From Desulfuromusa sp. (GTDB lineage Bacteria > Desulfobacterota > Desulfuromonadia > Desulfuromonadales > Geopsychrobacteraceae), in assembly GCA_016744675.1 (NCBI GenBank), contig JADGDX010000020.1, forward strand, positions 1-35,054: 35,054 nucleotides of DNA. Direction: 5' to 3'. A program made the position numbers and the translations under genes. This document shows, piece after piece, positions 1 through 8,355 of this stretch. How positions within the stretch are numbered: the stretch's first letter is position 1; each line of letters opens with the position of its first letter. The notes under the pieces were generated by a model. It ran no database searches. It was not told the origin of the DNA and saw only the letters and a list, made by a program, of their open reading frames with translations.

Positions 1-579
1 CGTGTCTATCGGATTTATCGTGCGTTGGAATTGAATCTGCGGATCAAGCCTAAAAAACGTCTTGTTCGTGCAAAACCAGATGCGTTGGAGGTTCCAGAAA
101 AGATCAACCAGGTGTGGTCGATGGACTTTATGCACGATCAGTTATCCAATGGCAGGAGCTACAGGTTGTTCAATGTTATCGATGACTTTAACCGTGAAGG
201 GCTCTGTATTGATATTGACTTTTCTTTGCCTTCGGAGCGTGTAACAAGAGCCTTGGATCAAATTATAGAATGGCGAGGAAAACCCCAAGCAATACGCTGC
301 GACAACGGGCCTGAATACATCAGTCATCATCTACAGAGCTGGGCAGAAAAGAGAGATATCGCCATCAGCTATATTCAACCAGGAAACCCGCAGCAGAATG
401 CTTATGTGGAGCGTTACAATCGCACAGTGCGTTACGATTGGCTGTCACAATACTTGTTTGACACAATAGCCGAAGTCCAAGATTACGCAACCCGATGGCT
501 TTGGCTTTACAATAATGAACGACCTAATATGGCGATTGGTGGAATAACACCTAAACAGAAGCTGGCAATGGCAGCATAA
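1..579 (+). CDS. IS3-family transposase OrfB, 3' part (rve integrase core)
   Basis: The frame is open from base 1 and begins inside the gene, so the TTG at 25 is not a real start. The readable part starts with a VYRIYRAL...[11 protein letters not shown] segment typical of the region before the IS3 catalytic core. The catalytic triad is visible: D in [10 protein letters not shown] in RCDNGPEY and E in [10 protein letters not shown], with exactly 35 residues between the second D and the E, which is the DD(35)E signature of the IS3 family. The end ([18 protein letters not shown]) is an intact family C-terminus and the frame shows no break. OrfAB catalyses copy-out/paste-in transposition. Whether the element is active cannot be judged without orfA and the left end. 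Confidence 0.93.
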   Translation, partial: RVYRIYRALELNLRIKPKKRLVRAKPDALEVPEKINQVWSMDFMHDQLSNGRSYRLFNVIDDFNREGLCIDIDFSLPSERVTRALDQIIEWRGKPQAIRCDNGPEYISHHLQSWAEKRDIAISYIQPGNPQQNAYVERYNRTVRYDWLSQYLFDTIAEVQDYATRWLWLYNNERPNMAIGGITPKQKLAMAA

Positions 580-618
580 AGTCTACTTCTGACAACTATT
601 AAAAATGGGATGATTACC
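1..618 (+). mobile_element. Right-hand part of an IS3-family insertion sequence (truncated by the window edge)
   Basis: The DDE transposase that fills 1-579 is of the IS3 OrfB type, so this is the 3' part of an IS3-family element. After the stop codon, a stretch near 598-618 (runs of A, then TGGGATGATTACC) resembles the type of right terminal inverted repeat seen in this family. The left end and the orfA frame are outside the window, so neither the exact end nor a target duplication can be checked. The right boundary of 618 is an estimate and could be off by about 20 bases. The element lies next to the tRNA-Asp/HU locus and points towards it. Confidence 0.7.
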
Positions 619-723
619 CCCCCTTCTTTGGTGTAGACCCCTAAAATAACAAAATGATGTATTTTATTGATTTTCTCAAACAAGGAAATTGATGAAATGC
701 TTATGAAATAAAATTGATGGCCG

Positions 724-774
724 AAACATAAAAAAAGGTTCCTACTTAGAGAGCAGAAACCTTTTTTTATGTTT
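724..774 (-). terminator. Rho-independent terminator downstream of tRNA-Asp
   Basis: A perfect 17-bp inverted repeat (724-740 against 758-774) with a 17-nt loop. The stem contains GGTT/AACC followed by seven Ts on the minus strand, starting directly after the tRNA 3' CCA. The A-run on the other arm would also let it work on the plus strand, where it could block transcription coming from the insertion sequence. Confidence 0.75.
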
Positions 775-776
775 GA

Positions 777-853
777 TGGCGGGGCTGACGGGACTTGAAC
801 CCGCGACCTACGGCGTGACAGGCCGTTGTTGTAACCAACTCTACTACAGCCCC
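777..853 (-). tRNA. tRNA-Asp (anticodon GTC)
   Basis: The minus strand folds as a 77-nt cloverleaf. The acceptor stem is GGGGCTG/CAGCCCC, the discriminator is G and CCA is encoded. The anticodon stem-loop is ACGGC-CTGTCAC-GCCGT with GTC at the reading position, and the T arm is GCGGG-TTCAAGT-CCCGT. The D stem is GTAG/CAAC and has an A12-A23 opposition where a pair is expected, which is unusual. All other stems pair. It lies downstream of the HU gene in the same direction. Confidence 0.95.
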
Positions 854-864
854 GCAGATAGAAA

Positions 865-921
865 TAGGAAGTAAGCAAGCGCCCAAGTGGGGATTGAAGA
901 TGGACTGCTTAGTACTTCCTA
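865..921 (-). terminator. Imperfect hairpin after the HU gene, possible terminator
   Basis: A 9-bp inverted repeat, TAGGAAGTA (865-873) against TACTTCCTA (913-921), extended by AGCA/TGCT with a three-base bulge. On the minus strand it is followed by TTTCTATC just before tRNA-Asp. It could end the HU transcript or serve as a processing hairpin. The loop is long (over 30 nt), so it may be weak. Confidence 0.35.
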
Positions 922-949
922 GTTCTGAATACTATGTATCTAATATATA

Positions 950-1225
950 TTACTTATTAACTGAATCTTTGAGAGCTTTACCTGCTTTGAATTTTGGTAC
1001 TTTAGCAGCAGCAATCTGAATTTTCTCACCAGTTTGAGGATTCTGACCAGTACGAGCAGCACGGTCACCAACACTAAATGTGCCGAAGCCTACCATAGCA
1101 ACCTTCTCACCAGCTTTAAGAGCATCTGTTACAGCTTCAGTAAAAGCTTTCAGTGCACCTTCTGCATCAGTTTTACTTAGCCCCGCCTTTTCTGCCATTG
1201 CATTGACCAGATCTGCTTTAGTCAC
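950..1225 (-). CDS. HU family DNA-binding protein
   Basis: A small basic histone-like protein that bends DNA as a dimer and compacts the nucleoid. The 91-residue product matches the usual HU length of about 90. It shows the N-terminal helical part ([21 protein letters not shown]), the [23 protein letters not shown] beta-arm with the RxGxNPxTGE signature, and the [12 protein letters not shown] end. The frame is open 15 bases further upstream, but an AGGAGG ribosome site lies inside that extension, six bases before a GTG. The GTG at 1225 (VTKADLV) is therefore the likely start. It sits downstream of lon with a separate promoter candidate and is followed by tRNA-Asp. Confidence 0.95.
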   Translation of the reverse strand: MTKADLVNAMAEKAGLSKTDAEGALKAFTEAVTDALKAGEKVAMVGFGTFSVGDRAARTGQNPQTGEKIQIAAAKVPKFKAGKALKDSVNK

Positions 1226-1278
1226 AGGAAACCTCCTCATAAGTTTTAAGTTAAATTTGCATTACGAAAACGCGATAA

Positions 1279-1308
1279 GATATATCAGGTTTTCGAAAAA
1301 ACTGTCAA
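1279..1308 (-). promoter_or_regulatory. Sigma-70 type promoter candidate for the HU gene
   Basis: On the minus strand a perfect TTGACA (1303-1308) is followed after 18 bases by TATATC (1279-1284). The start of transcription would fall about 45 bases before the GTG. The spacer contains the perfect palindrome TTTTCGAAAA (1290-1299), which might be an operator. Confidence 0.6.
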
Positions 1309-1352
1309 GCTGTTTTTCCCCATTTTTCGGGCTTCAAGCAATAAATATTGGA

Positions 1353-3725
1353 TTAAAGACCTGACCGAGCCTCCATATCATTCCCGTTATAAATTAATGC
1401 AAAGTCAAGTACTTTATCCATATGAGAAACAGTTTCAACCTGCAATGATTTTAGTAACTGCGTCGGCAAATCGACAAGATCTTTTTTGTTATCAAGGGGG
1501 ATGAGGACTTTAGTTATTCCTCCTCTACGAGCAGCCAATAATTTTTCCTTAACTCCTCCAATAGGCAAAACTCTTCCTCTCAAAGTCACTTCCCCTGTCA
1601 TCGCTAAATCCTTCCTAACAGGACAGCCTGTTAGTGCTGATGCAAGTGCAGTGACCATTGTTATCCCAGCTGAAGGCCCATCTTTAGGTACTGCTCCTTC
1701 AGGGACATGTATATGCACGTCTATTTTAGAATAAAAATCTTTATCGAGTTCAAGTTTCTGCCAGCGCGCCCGTATGTAACTCATTGCAGCCTGCGCAGAT
1801 TCCTGCATGACATCACCAAGCTTACCAGTCATGATAAGCTTTCCCTGGCCAGGCAAAGTCGAGACCTCGATTGTCAGCAGCTCGCCACCAGTCTCAGTCC
1901 AAGCTAATCCTGTTGCTAATCCTACCTGATCTTCTTCTTCACGAACGCCGTACTTAAACTGCTGAACACCTAAGTACTTTTGAATTTGCTTCTCGCCAAC
2001 CTTAAACTTCTTATCTTTCCCTTCAGAGAGAATTAACTTTGCTAATTTACGCATAACTGCCGCAATATTTCGATCTAAACTGCGAACGCCAGATTCGCGA
2101 GTATAGCGCCTAACAATCTCATAGATAGCACGATCAGAAAACAATGCCTGATCATCTCCTAATCCATGGGCCTTTGCCTGCTTATCAAGGAGGTAACGAC
2201 GAGCAATATGTAATTTTTCCTCCTCAGAATAACCTTCAATCCTTATCACTTCCAAGCGGTCATGTAAGGGTCGCGGGATAGATTGTAAATTATTAGCCGT
2301 AGCAATAAAGAGCACCTGAGACAGGTCATAATCAACATCAAGGAAATGATCAGCAAAACTATTATTTTGCTCAGGATCAAGAACCTCTAGAAGCGCCGAT
2401 GAAGGATCACCACGGAAATCGGTACTCATTTTATCAATCTCATCGAGCATAAAAACAGGATTTTTGACACCTGACTTGCGTAACCCCTGAATGATTTTAC
2501 CCGGCATCGCACCAATATAAGTTCGTCGATGACCGCGAATTTCAGCTTCATCACGAACTCCACCAAGGGAGATTCGTACAAACTTTCTCTGCAAAGCCTT
2601 AGCAATAGATTTTCCTAAGGAAGTTTTGCCTACACCTGGCGGTCCAACGAGGCACAAAATAGGCCCCTTTATCTGCTTAACAAGTGCTTGAACAGCAAGG
2701 TATTCAAGAACACGTTCTTTAACTTTCAGTAAACCATAATGATCAGCTTCGAGAATCTCTTCTGCCTTCAAGAGATCATGACGATCTTTCGTGCCTTTTT
2801 GCCAAGGTAAAGACAAAAGCCATTCAATATAATTACGTACAACTGTCGCCTCGGCAGACATTGGCGACATCATTTTCAATTTACGCAGCTCTGTTCTTGC
2901 TTTTTCAGATGCCTCTTTCGGCATTTTCTTTTTTTTAATCTGCCCTTCAAAATGTAATATTTCCTGCTTAAACTCATCCTGCCCGCCAAGTTCTTTCTGA
3001 ATGGCACGCATTTGCTCATTGAGGTAGTACTCTTTTTGACTACGCTCCATCTGGCTCTTGACCCGGCTACGTATTTTCCCTTCAACTTGTAATATTTCAA
3101 TTTCTTGTTCTAATAAAACTAAAATATGTTCTAGTCGATGTGATGTCTCTGTAAATTCAAGCATTTCCTGCTTATCAGTCATTGGAACCTGCAAATAGCC
3201 CGCAACTGTATCTGCAAGACGAGTTGCATCATCAATCCCAGCAATGGTTGAACTAACTTCAACTGGAACCTTTTTACTTAACCCGACATAGACCTCAAAG
3301 CTTGATTTGATTGTTCTGATGACAGCTTCCACCTCAGATGAATCTGCCGTTGTTTCGATCAAAGGTTCCACAAAAGCCTGCAATAAATTATCGCCCTGGA
3401 CAAAAGATTGCATTTGCCCGCGCCAACACCCCTCAACCAAAACCTTAACCGTTCCATCAGGAAGTTTAAGAAGTTGTACAACTTTACCAACAGTACCAAC
3501 ACGGTAAAGGTCATTTTCTTCAGGGCTATCAATCTTAGGATCTTTTTGGCTCACCAGAAAAATAAACTTATCACCCTCAGATGCACCTTCTAATGCACCT
3601 ATAGATTGAGGCCTCCCAACAAATAAAGGGGAAACCATATGCGGAAAAATGACAATATCCCTCAATGGCAGCAAGGGCAAAAGACGAGCAGATGGAATCA
3701 AGGAGGGTTCGACAGAATCTGACAT
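1353..3725 (-). CDS. lon: ATP-dependent protease La (Lon)
   Basis: A cytoplasmic hexameric AAA+ serine protease that degrades misfolded and selected regulatory proteins. At 790 residues it is full length (the E. coli enzyme has 784). Domains in order are the N-terminal LON substrate-binding domain (about 10-210, starting [17 protein letters not shown]), a coiled-coil linker, and the AAA+ module with Walker A GPPGVGKT at 361-368 and Walker B in [10 protein letters not shown]. The protease domain follows, with catalytic Ser685 in KDGPSAG and Lys726 in GGVKEKLL forming the Ser-Lys dyad. The ATG at 3725 has only a weak AGG upstream. The gene lies 85 bases after clpX, behind a hairpin that looks like an intrinsic terminator, so its expression may depend on read-through or on a promoter inside the clpX end. 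Confidence 0.98.
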   Translation of the reverse strand: MSDSVEPSLIPSARLLPLLPLRDIVIFPHMVSPLFVGRPQSIGALEGASEGDKFIFLVSQKDPKIDSPEENDLYRVGTVGKVVQLLKLPDGTVKVLVEGCWRGQMQSFVQGDNLLQAFVEPLIETTADSSEVEAVIRTIKSSFEVYVGLSKKVPVEVSSTIAGIDDATRLADTVAGYLQVPMTDKQEMLEFTETSHRLEHILVLLEQEIEILQVEGKIRSRVKSQMERSQKEYYLNEQMRAIQKELGGQDEFKQEILHFEGQIKKKKMPKEASEKARTELRKLKMMSPMSAEATVVRNYIEWLLSLPWQKGTKDRHDLLKAEEILEADHYGLLKVKERVLEYLAVQALVKQIKGPILCLVGPPGVGKTSLGKSIAKALQRKFVRISLGGVRDEAEIRGHRRTYIGAMPGKIIQGLRKSGVKNPVFMLDEIDKMSTDFRGDPSSALLEVLDPEQNNSFADHFLDVDYDLSQVLFIATANNLQSIPRPLHDRLEVIRIEGYSEEEKLHIARRYLLDKQAKAHGLGDDQALFSDRAIYEIVRRYTRESGVRSLDRNIAAVMRKLAKLILSEGKDKKFKVGEKQIQKYLGVQQFKYGVREEEDQVGLATGLAWTETGGELLTIEVSTLPGQGKLIMTGKLGDVMQESAQAAMSYIRARWQKLELDKDFYSKIDVHIHVPEGAVPKDGPSAGITMVTALASALTGCPVRKDLAMTGEVTLRGRVLPIGGVKEKLLAARRGGITKVLIPLDNKKDLVDLPTQLLKSLQVETVSHMDKVLDFALIYNGNDMEARSGL

Positions 3726-3740
3726 AAATAAAATGGCCTA

Positions 3741-3785
3741 AAAAGAGAAAAGGAGCGCACCACCTAATGGTAGATAGCGCTCCTT
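3741..3785 (-). terminator. Intrinsic terminator-like hairpin between clpX and lon
   Basis: A perfect 9-bp GC-rich stem, AAGGAGCGC/GCGCTCCTT (3750-3758 against 3777-3785), with an 18-nt loop. On the minus strand it is followed by TTCTCTTTTT. The T-run ends only about 15 bases before the lon ATG, so the hairpin either ends the tig-clpP-clpX transcript or acts as an attenuator in front of lon. Confidence 0.7.
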
Positions 3786-3810
3786 AAATATCTAAGAAAA
3801 TTAAATTGCT

Positions 3811-5058
3811 TTAAGCACTTTCAGCAATATCATAAAGAATCACGGGTTTGGCACCTTTAGCGATCACATCTTCATTGAGAACAACTTCTTTAACTCTATC
3901 CTGAGAAGGGATATCGTACATCACATCAAGCATGGCATTTTCAAGAATAGAGCGTAATCCACGCGCACCCGTTTTGCGCTCTAAAGCCTCTTTAGCGATT
4001 GCTATCAACGCACCATCAGTAAACCTTAAGTTTACATTTTCCATCTCAAAGAGGCGTTGATATTGCTTAATCAGCGCATTTTTTGGCTCCCTAAGGATTT
4101 GAATAAGTGCTTCTTCATCAAGCTCCCCAAGTGTTGCAATCACTGGTATCCGTCCAACAAACTCAGGAATAAGACCAAACTTAAGAAGATCTGTCGGCTG
4201 AACCTTGCCAAGCAACTGACCAAGATCTTCCTCTTTTATTGAGCGAACTTCAGCACCAAAACCCATGGTCTTAGTGCTGATGCGCTTTGTTACGATCTTT
4301 TCCAACCCAGAGAAAGCACCACCACAAATGAACAGAATATTTGTTGTGTCAACCTTAAGGAACTCTTGTTGAGGATGTTTTCTACCGCCCTTTGGAGGGA
4401 CACTCGCTGTCGTCCCCTCAATAATTTTCAAGAGAGCCTGCTGAACCCCTTCACCCGAAACATCTCGAGTAATCGACGGAGATTCAGATTTTCTAGCAAT
4501 TTTATCAACTTCATCAATATAGATAATTCCCTTTTGAGCTTTTTCAAGATCGTAATCAGCAGCCTGTAACAAACTAAGGATAATATTTTCAACATCCTCG
4601 CCAACGTATCCAGCTTCTGTCAGGTTTGTTGCATCTGCAATAGTAAAGGGAACATCAAGAACTTTAGCTAAAGTCTGAGCCAACAGCGTTTTACCACTAC
4701 CAGTTGGGCCCAATAAAAGAATATTACTTTTTTGAATCTCAATATCATCGTTATTTTCAAAGGATTCAACGCGCTTATAATGATTATAGACAGCGACAGA
4801 CAGAACTTTTTTTGCCCGTTCTTGACCAATCACATACTCATCAAGAATATCTTTAATTTCGACCGGTTTCGGGAGTTTTTTTAATTCAGTTTCGGTGCTC
4901 TGATCAAGGCGAGACTCTTCATCAATGATATCATTACACAGTTCGATACACTCATCGCAGATATAAACAGTTGGCCCGGCAATCAGTTTTTTTACCTCGT
5001 CTTGCGACTTCCCGCAAAAAGAGCAAGTTAACTGACTATTTTCATCTTTAGGACTCAC
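3811..5058 (-). CDS. clpX: ClpX, ATP-binding unfoldase of the ClpXP protease
   Basis: An AAA+ hexamer that recognises tagged substrates, unfolds them and threads them into ClpP. The 415 residues match the usual length. The N-terminal zinc-binding domain has Cys12, Cys15, Cys34 and Cys37. The AAA+ domain has Walker A GPTGSGKT (117-124), the pore loop GYVG (150-153) and Walker B IYIDEVDK (179-186). The [12 protein letters not shown] segment and the C-terminal lid follow. The loop that docks to ClpP is usually IGF, but here it reads MGF (in KTMGFGAEV), a conservative change. Only 25 bases separate it from clpP, so the two are cotranscribed and their products assemble together. Confidence 0.98.
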   Translation of the reverse strand: MSPKDENSQLTCSFCGKSQDEVKKLIAGPTVYICDECIELCNDIIDEESRLDQSTETELKKLPKPVEIKDILDEYVIGQERAKKVLSVAVYNHYKRVESFENNDDIEIQKSNILLLGPTGSGKTLLAQTLAKVLDVPFTIADATNLTEAGYVGEDVENIILSLLQAADYDLEKAQKGIIYIDEVDKIARKSESPSITRDVSGEGVQQALLKIIEGTTASVPPKGGRKHPQQEFLKVDTTNILFICGGAFSGLEKIVTKRISTKTMGFGAEVRSIKEEDLGQLLGKVQPTDLLKFGLIPEFVGRIPVIATLGELDEEALIQILREPKNALIKQYQRLFEMENVNLRFTDGALIAIAKEALERKTGARGLRSILENAMLDVMYDIPSQDRVKEVVLNEDVIAKGAKPVILYDIAESA

Positions 5059-5083
5059 GAATCATACCTCCCCATTAACGACT

Positions 5084-5668
5084 TTAAGACTTTCTTTCGA
5101 CAATTTCGTCGATAATACCATAGTTGCATGCTGTTGCGCTATCCATGAAGAAATCACGCTCGGTATCATTTTGAATTTTTTCTAAATCATTCCCCGTATG
5201 CTTGGCCAATATCCCATTCAATGACTCACGCATCCTTAATATTTCCTGAGCGTGAATACTGATATCAGTCGCTTGTCCCTGAAACCCCCCAAGAGGTTGA
5301 TGGATCATGACTCGAGCATTCGGAAGCGCAAATCTCTTTCCCGCTTCACCAGCAGCAAGAAGCAAAGCACCCATACTTGCGGCCTGACCTACGCAAATTG
5401 TAGAAACCGGAGCCTTCAAGTATTGCATTGTATCGTATATTGCCATTCCAGCAGTCACAACACCGCCGGGGGAGTTAATATATAGATGGATATCACGATC
5501 AGGGTCCTCAGATTCAAGAAACAGCAACTGAGCAATGATCAGGTTAGCCATGTGGTCTTCAACCTGCCCCCCGAGGAAGATAATTCGGTCTTTTAGCAGC
5601 CGGGAATAAATATCATAAGCCCGCTCACCACGTCCGCTATCTTCAACCACCATAGGCACCAGACTCAT
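5084..5668 (-). CDS. clpP: ClpP, proteolytic subunit of the Clp protease
   Basis: A serine peptidase that forms the double-heptamer chamber capped by ClpX. It has 194 residues. The catalytic triad is visible as Ser98 in GQAASMG, His123 in VMIHQP and Asp172 in TERDFF. The INSPGG strand and the handle helix ([15 protein letters not shown]) are intact. The N-terminus is short and starts near the mature form ([10 protein letters not shown]). The gene begins one base after the tig stop codon, which indicates tight translational coupling, and is followed by clpX. Confidence 0.98.
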   Translation of the reverse strand: MSLVPMVVEDSGRGERAYDIYSRLLKDRIIFLGGQVEDHMANLIIAQLLFLESEDPDRDIHLYINSPGGVVTAGMAIYDTMQYLKAPVSTICVGQAASMGALLLAAGEAGKRFALPNARVMIHQPLGGFQGQATDISIHAQEILRMRESLNGILAKHTGNDLEKIQNDTERDFFMDSATACNYGIIDEIVERKS

Positions 5669-5669
5669 A

Positions 5670-7004
5670 TTAGGACTCCTCAGTTACGCTATCATCAGTG
5701 TTATTCTCTTCGGGTTGCTTCGGCTCAACTTCAGTAACGGTAGACTTTTCAAGCAAAAACGTTGTCACCATTTCTTGTAGAATTTGCCCTTTCAAACCAG
5801 CGAGTGCCTGCTGATTCTCAAAATATTTTTGCACCTGATCCAAGGGAACATTGCTATCATCTGCAAAAGACTGCATCTTCTCTTCGACGGCTGACTCTTC
5901 AACTTTAATCTCTTCTTGAGCTGCGATTGTATCAAGGAGAATTTCACCTTTAACTTGCTGAACAGCCATTTCACGATATGTTGTCGCAAAAGTCTCTTCA
6001 TTCATCCCCAACATTTCAAGAGTCATTCCCTGAGCCTTAAGCTTTTGAGTAAAACTATCTTTGAGGTGATGAAGTTGGTTCACTATCATTCCTTCAGGAA
6101 CCTCAAAAGAGTTATTCTCAACTAAGGTATTCATCAAACTCTCTTGGAGTTGTCCATCAATCCGCTGCTTTTCCTGAGCAATAGAGTTGTCCTTGATCTG
6201 TCCCTTCAAAGCATCAAGACTTTCAGCTTCAAATTCTTTAGCCAAAGCATCATCCATTTTCGGGATATTTTTTTCCTTAATTTCCTTGACGAGAACCTTA
6301 AAAACAGCAGGCTTTCCTGCCAGCTCTTTAGCACCATACTCTTCAGGAAAAGTCACTTCAACTTCCTTTTCCTGCTCTCTCTTCATACCGATCAGTTGAC
6401 CCTCAAAGCCAGGGATAAAACTGTTCGAACCAAGACTAAGTTCAAAATCAGTCGCAGAGCCATTTTCAAATGGTGTCCCATCGATAAATCCTTCAAAGTC
6501 AATAATGACTGTATCACCATCACGTGCTTTCTTACGGCTGGTGATATCGAGTTGAACCTTTGAGTTAGCCATTTGCTCGAGTTGCTGGTCAACAATACTA
6601 TCGTCAAAGGAGAATTTCTCTTTCTCAAGCGACAAGCCAGTGTAATCTTTTACAACAATTTCTGGTCTTACTTCGACTTCGACTTCATAGCTGAAAGACT
6701 TACCCTCTTCAACTTCACCGGACTTAACAACTTCTGGCTGAGAAACAGCTTCAATCTTATTATCTAGGAGGGCTTTGTAGAGCGTATTGTTAATCAAGGG
6801 GCCTGTTGCGTCATACTGTGCCCGAGGTCCATAATTTTGCTCAAGAATTTTCCGGGGTACCTTCCCCTTACGAAAACCTTTAATATCAGCAGTCTTCGCA
6901 ATCTTCTTGTAAGCATTTTCTAGCTCAACAGCAACGACATCGGCTGCAACCTCAAGACAAAGCTTCTTTTTGATTTGACTCAGATCTTCAACAGTAACTT
7001 TCAT
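5670..7004 (-). CDS. tig: Trigger factor, ribosome-associated chaperone and prolyl isomerase
   Basis: It binds the ribosome exit tunnel and protects nascent chains. The 444 residues include the N-terminal ribosome-binding domain with the FRK signature ([19 protein letters not shown]). An FKBP-type peptidyl-prolyl isomerase domain follows at about 155-245 ([20 protein letters not shown]). The C-terminal helical chaperone arms come next, and the acidic, Thr/Asn-rich tail ends in EES. An AGGAAGGG ribosome site precedes the ATG. It is the first protein gene of the tig-clpP-clpX block and follows three tRNA genes, an arrangement known from Geobacter relatives. Confidence 0.97.
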   Translation of the reverse strand: MKVTVEDLSQIKKKLCLEVAADVVAVELENAYKKIAKTADIKGFRKGKVPRKILEQNYGPRAQYDATGPLINNTLYKALLDNKIEAVSQPEVVKSGEVEEGKSFSYEVEVEVRPEIVVKDYTGLSLEKEKFSFDDSIVDQQLEQMANSKVQLDITSRKKARDGDTVIIDFEGFIDGTPFENGSATDFELSLGSNSFIPGFEGQLIGMKREQEKEVEVTFPEEYGAKELAGKPAVFKVLVKEIKEKNIPKMDDALAKEFEAESLDALKGQIKDNSIAQEKQRIDGQLQESLMNTLVENNSFEVPEGMIVNQLHHLKDSFTQKLKAQGMTLEMLGMNEETFATTYREMAVQQVKGEILLDTIAAQEEIKVEESAVEEKMQSFADDSNVPLDQVQKYFENQQALAGLKGQILQEMVTTFLLEKSTVTEVEPKQPEENNTDDSVTEES

Positions 7005-7034
7005 CGTTTACCCTTCCTGTTTCTAAAATATTTA

Positions 7035-7053
7035 GTTCGCGCACGACGTGAAC
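7035..7053. repeat. Interrupted inverted repeat in the tig leader
   Basis: GTTCGCG-CACGA-CGTGAAC has six of seven arm positions complementary and lies 31 bases upstream of the tig ATG. The position would suit a repressor or leader-hairpin role for the tig-clpP-clpX transcript. No known binding-site consensus is recognised. Confidence 0.3.
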
Positions 7054-7104
7054 ATATAACTGAAGTGGAGTATTAAATAAGGTCATGAAGACCAAAGTTT
7101 TGAA

Positions 7105-7189
<85 letters not shown>

Positions 7190-7200
7190 TTGAAAACATA

Positions 7201-7258
7201 ATGCTCACCTCCCAAACACACCCGGTCAACGGGTTAACTTAATGCGGAAGGTGAGCAT
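7201..7258 (-). repeat. Hairpin in the tRNA-His/tRNA-Leu spacer
   Basis: A perfect 10-bp inverted repeat, ATGCTCACCT (7201-7210) and AGGTGAGCAT (7249-7258), encloses a smaller CCCG/CGGG pair. It fills most of the spacer between tRNA-His and tRNA-Leu. It may be a processing or partial termination signal. On the minus strand only TATGTTTTC follows, so it is a weak terminator at best. Confidence 0.5.
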
Positions 7259-7268
7259 ATTTTTAAAA

Positions 7269-7345
7269 TGGGGTGAGTGAAGGGGCTTGAACCCTCGACA
7301 ACCGGAGCCACAATCCAGTGCTCTACCAACTGAGCTACACCCACC
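7269..7345 (-). tRNA. tRNA-His (anticodon GTG)
   Basis: A 77-nt cloverleaf including the extra G-1 that pairs with C73, the identity mark of tRNA-His. The acceptor is GTGGGTG/CACTCAC with one G-T pair, and CCA is encoded. The anticodon loop is TTGTGGC with GTG. The D arm (GCTC/GAGC) and T arm (GAGGG/CCCTT) are regular apart from one G-T pair. Confidence 0.96.
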
Positions 7346-7359
7346 AGAAAAACCCGGCC

Positions 7360-7388
7360 ATGTTACGGAAACTAATGGCCCTTGTCAA
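7360..7388 (-). promoter_or_regulatory. Promoter directly in front of tRNA-His
   Basis: On the minus strand a perfect TTGACA (7383-7388) is followed after 17 bases by TAACAT (7360-7365), then a GC-rich discriminator GGCCGGG. Transcription would start only a few bases before the tRNA. A GC-rich discriminator is typical of stable-RNA promoters under stringent control. It would drive tRNA-His, tRNA-Leu and perhaps tig. Confidence 0.7.
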
Positions 7389-7443
7389 ACTAAAAATTGA
7401 TATTCAGATAAGTTATCTAAAGAACGATTTATTAGCCTTAAAA

Positions 7444-7520
<77 letters not shown>

Positions 7521-7567
7521 ATATCCCTGAAGAAAATCACTCTATTGTTGCTTCACAGAAGGCTGCG

Positions 7568-7596
7568 TTTCTATCATGCGCTACAAAGATTTGCAA
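7568..7596 (-). promoter_or_regulatory. Promoter candidate for tRNA-Arg
   Basis: TTGCAA (7591-7596) and TAGAAA (7568-7573) on the minus strand, 17 bases apart, lie about 45 bases upstream of the tRNA. Both boxes match the consensus at four of six positions. It is the best candidate in the spacer, but not a strong one. Confidence 0.4.
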
Positions 7597-7650
7597 ATAA
7601 AATCACAAGCCAATATTGCCTCACTTAAAAGCAGACAGATTTATATGACT

Positions 7651-8283
7651 TTAATTGTTTGTTAGTGGAGGATCAACTTCAAATGGATCTGCATCGAAAG
7701 CTCTTTTTTCAGCGACAAAATTTATGGTTCGTTGCAATAAATCAAATGCCAACCCAAACCCAGGATCGTCCATGAAAGGATCAACAGGCGCCTCTACAGT
7801 TCTACCCTTAACATCAAGCTCAGGGTCTCCTTCAAAAGGATCTAGATGCAGGTCAGTAGTTACCTCACCACTCGATATCTTTGATTTTACTAAATTTGTT
7901 GCATCACAAGAAGACTCAACAAGATCAAAGGAGTAAAGGAGTTCGGAAATAAGTGACTTCGGGACAGGAAGAGTTTCTGTATATAAAATTTTTAGCTGGG
8001 ACAACCAATCAACAGCAAGATTAAGCATCTCAACTTCGATTTTATCTGGAACTGTCAGACTTTCAAGGTGGAGCTTAATGATTCTTTCAACTCGATCGGC
8101 AATCAAAATGAAAGAGTTAGTTGGAGCACCAACGACCTGTTCTCTAAAATTGACAAAAGTCTTGAGAGAATCTTCCAACAAAACTAACGTCAAACTCTCA
8201 GAGCGAAGAGTTCTTTTTATTTTGTCTATAAAAAGTCCAGATTCCCGAATAAAAACTTCTTTTTCGATCATTGGTTCAACCAT
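7651..8283 (-). CDS. Unrecognised protein with three DPFxxDP motifs
   Basis: No family is recognised. The 210-residue product is acidic, has no signal peptide or membrane segment, and is predicted to be mostly helical up to about residue 125. The C-terminal third holds three copies of a short motif: DPFEGDPEL (148-156), DPFMDDPGF (168-176) and DPFEVDPPL (199-207). The third copy almost ends the protein. The start is set by GGAGG seven bases before the ATG at 8283. The frame is open 36 bases further up, but that extension would contain the ribosome site. It lies 72 bases downstream of the tonB-like gene on the same strand and is probably cotranscribed with it. The helical part is loosely reminiscent of histidine phosphotransfer or CheA-linked modules, but no phospho-accepting His motif is seen. 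Confidence 0.75.
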   Translation of the reverse strand: MVEPMIEKEVFIRESGLFIDKIKRTLRSESLTLVLLEDSLKTFVNFREQVVGAPTNSFILIADRVERIIKLHLESLTVPDKIEVEMLNLAVDWLSQLKILYTETLPVPKSLISELLYSFDLVESSCDATNLVKSKISSGEVTTDLHLDPFEGDPELDVKGRTVEAPVDPFMDDPGFGLAFDLLQRTINFVAEKRAFDADPFEVDPPLTNN

Positions 8284-8355
8284 AAACAACCCTCCGCACC
8301 AGTTTGTAGAAAACATCATGATGATATCATAAAAAAATCACGATGTTAAAAAAAC

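Noticed and set aside
580-776. Integration site of a genomic island at the tRNA-Asp 3' end
   Set aside because: No integrase and no repeat of the tRNA 3' end was seen; the insertion sequence alone explains the foreign sequence.
507-878. Open frame of 123 codons on the minus strand
   Set aside because: It runs through tRNA-Asp, its terminator and the end of the insertion sequence; no protein features.
3845-3870. TGGCAC-like sigma-54 promoter motif
   Set aside because: It lies inside the clpX coding sequence, on the wrong strand for any gene, and the -12 part is missing.
6144-6563. Open frame of 139 codons on the plus strand inside tig
   Set aside because: Fully antisense to trigger factor, low-complexity Phe/Ser/Leu-rich sequence and no ribosome site.
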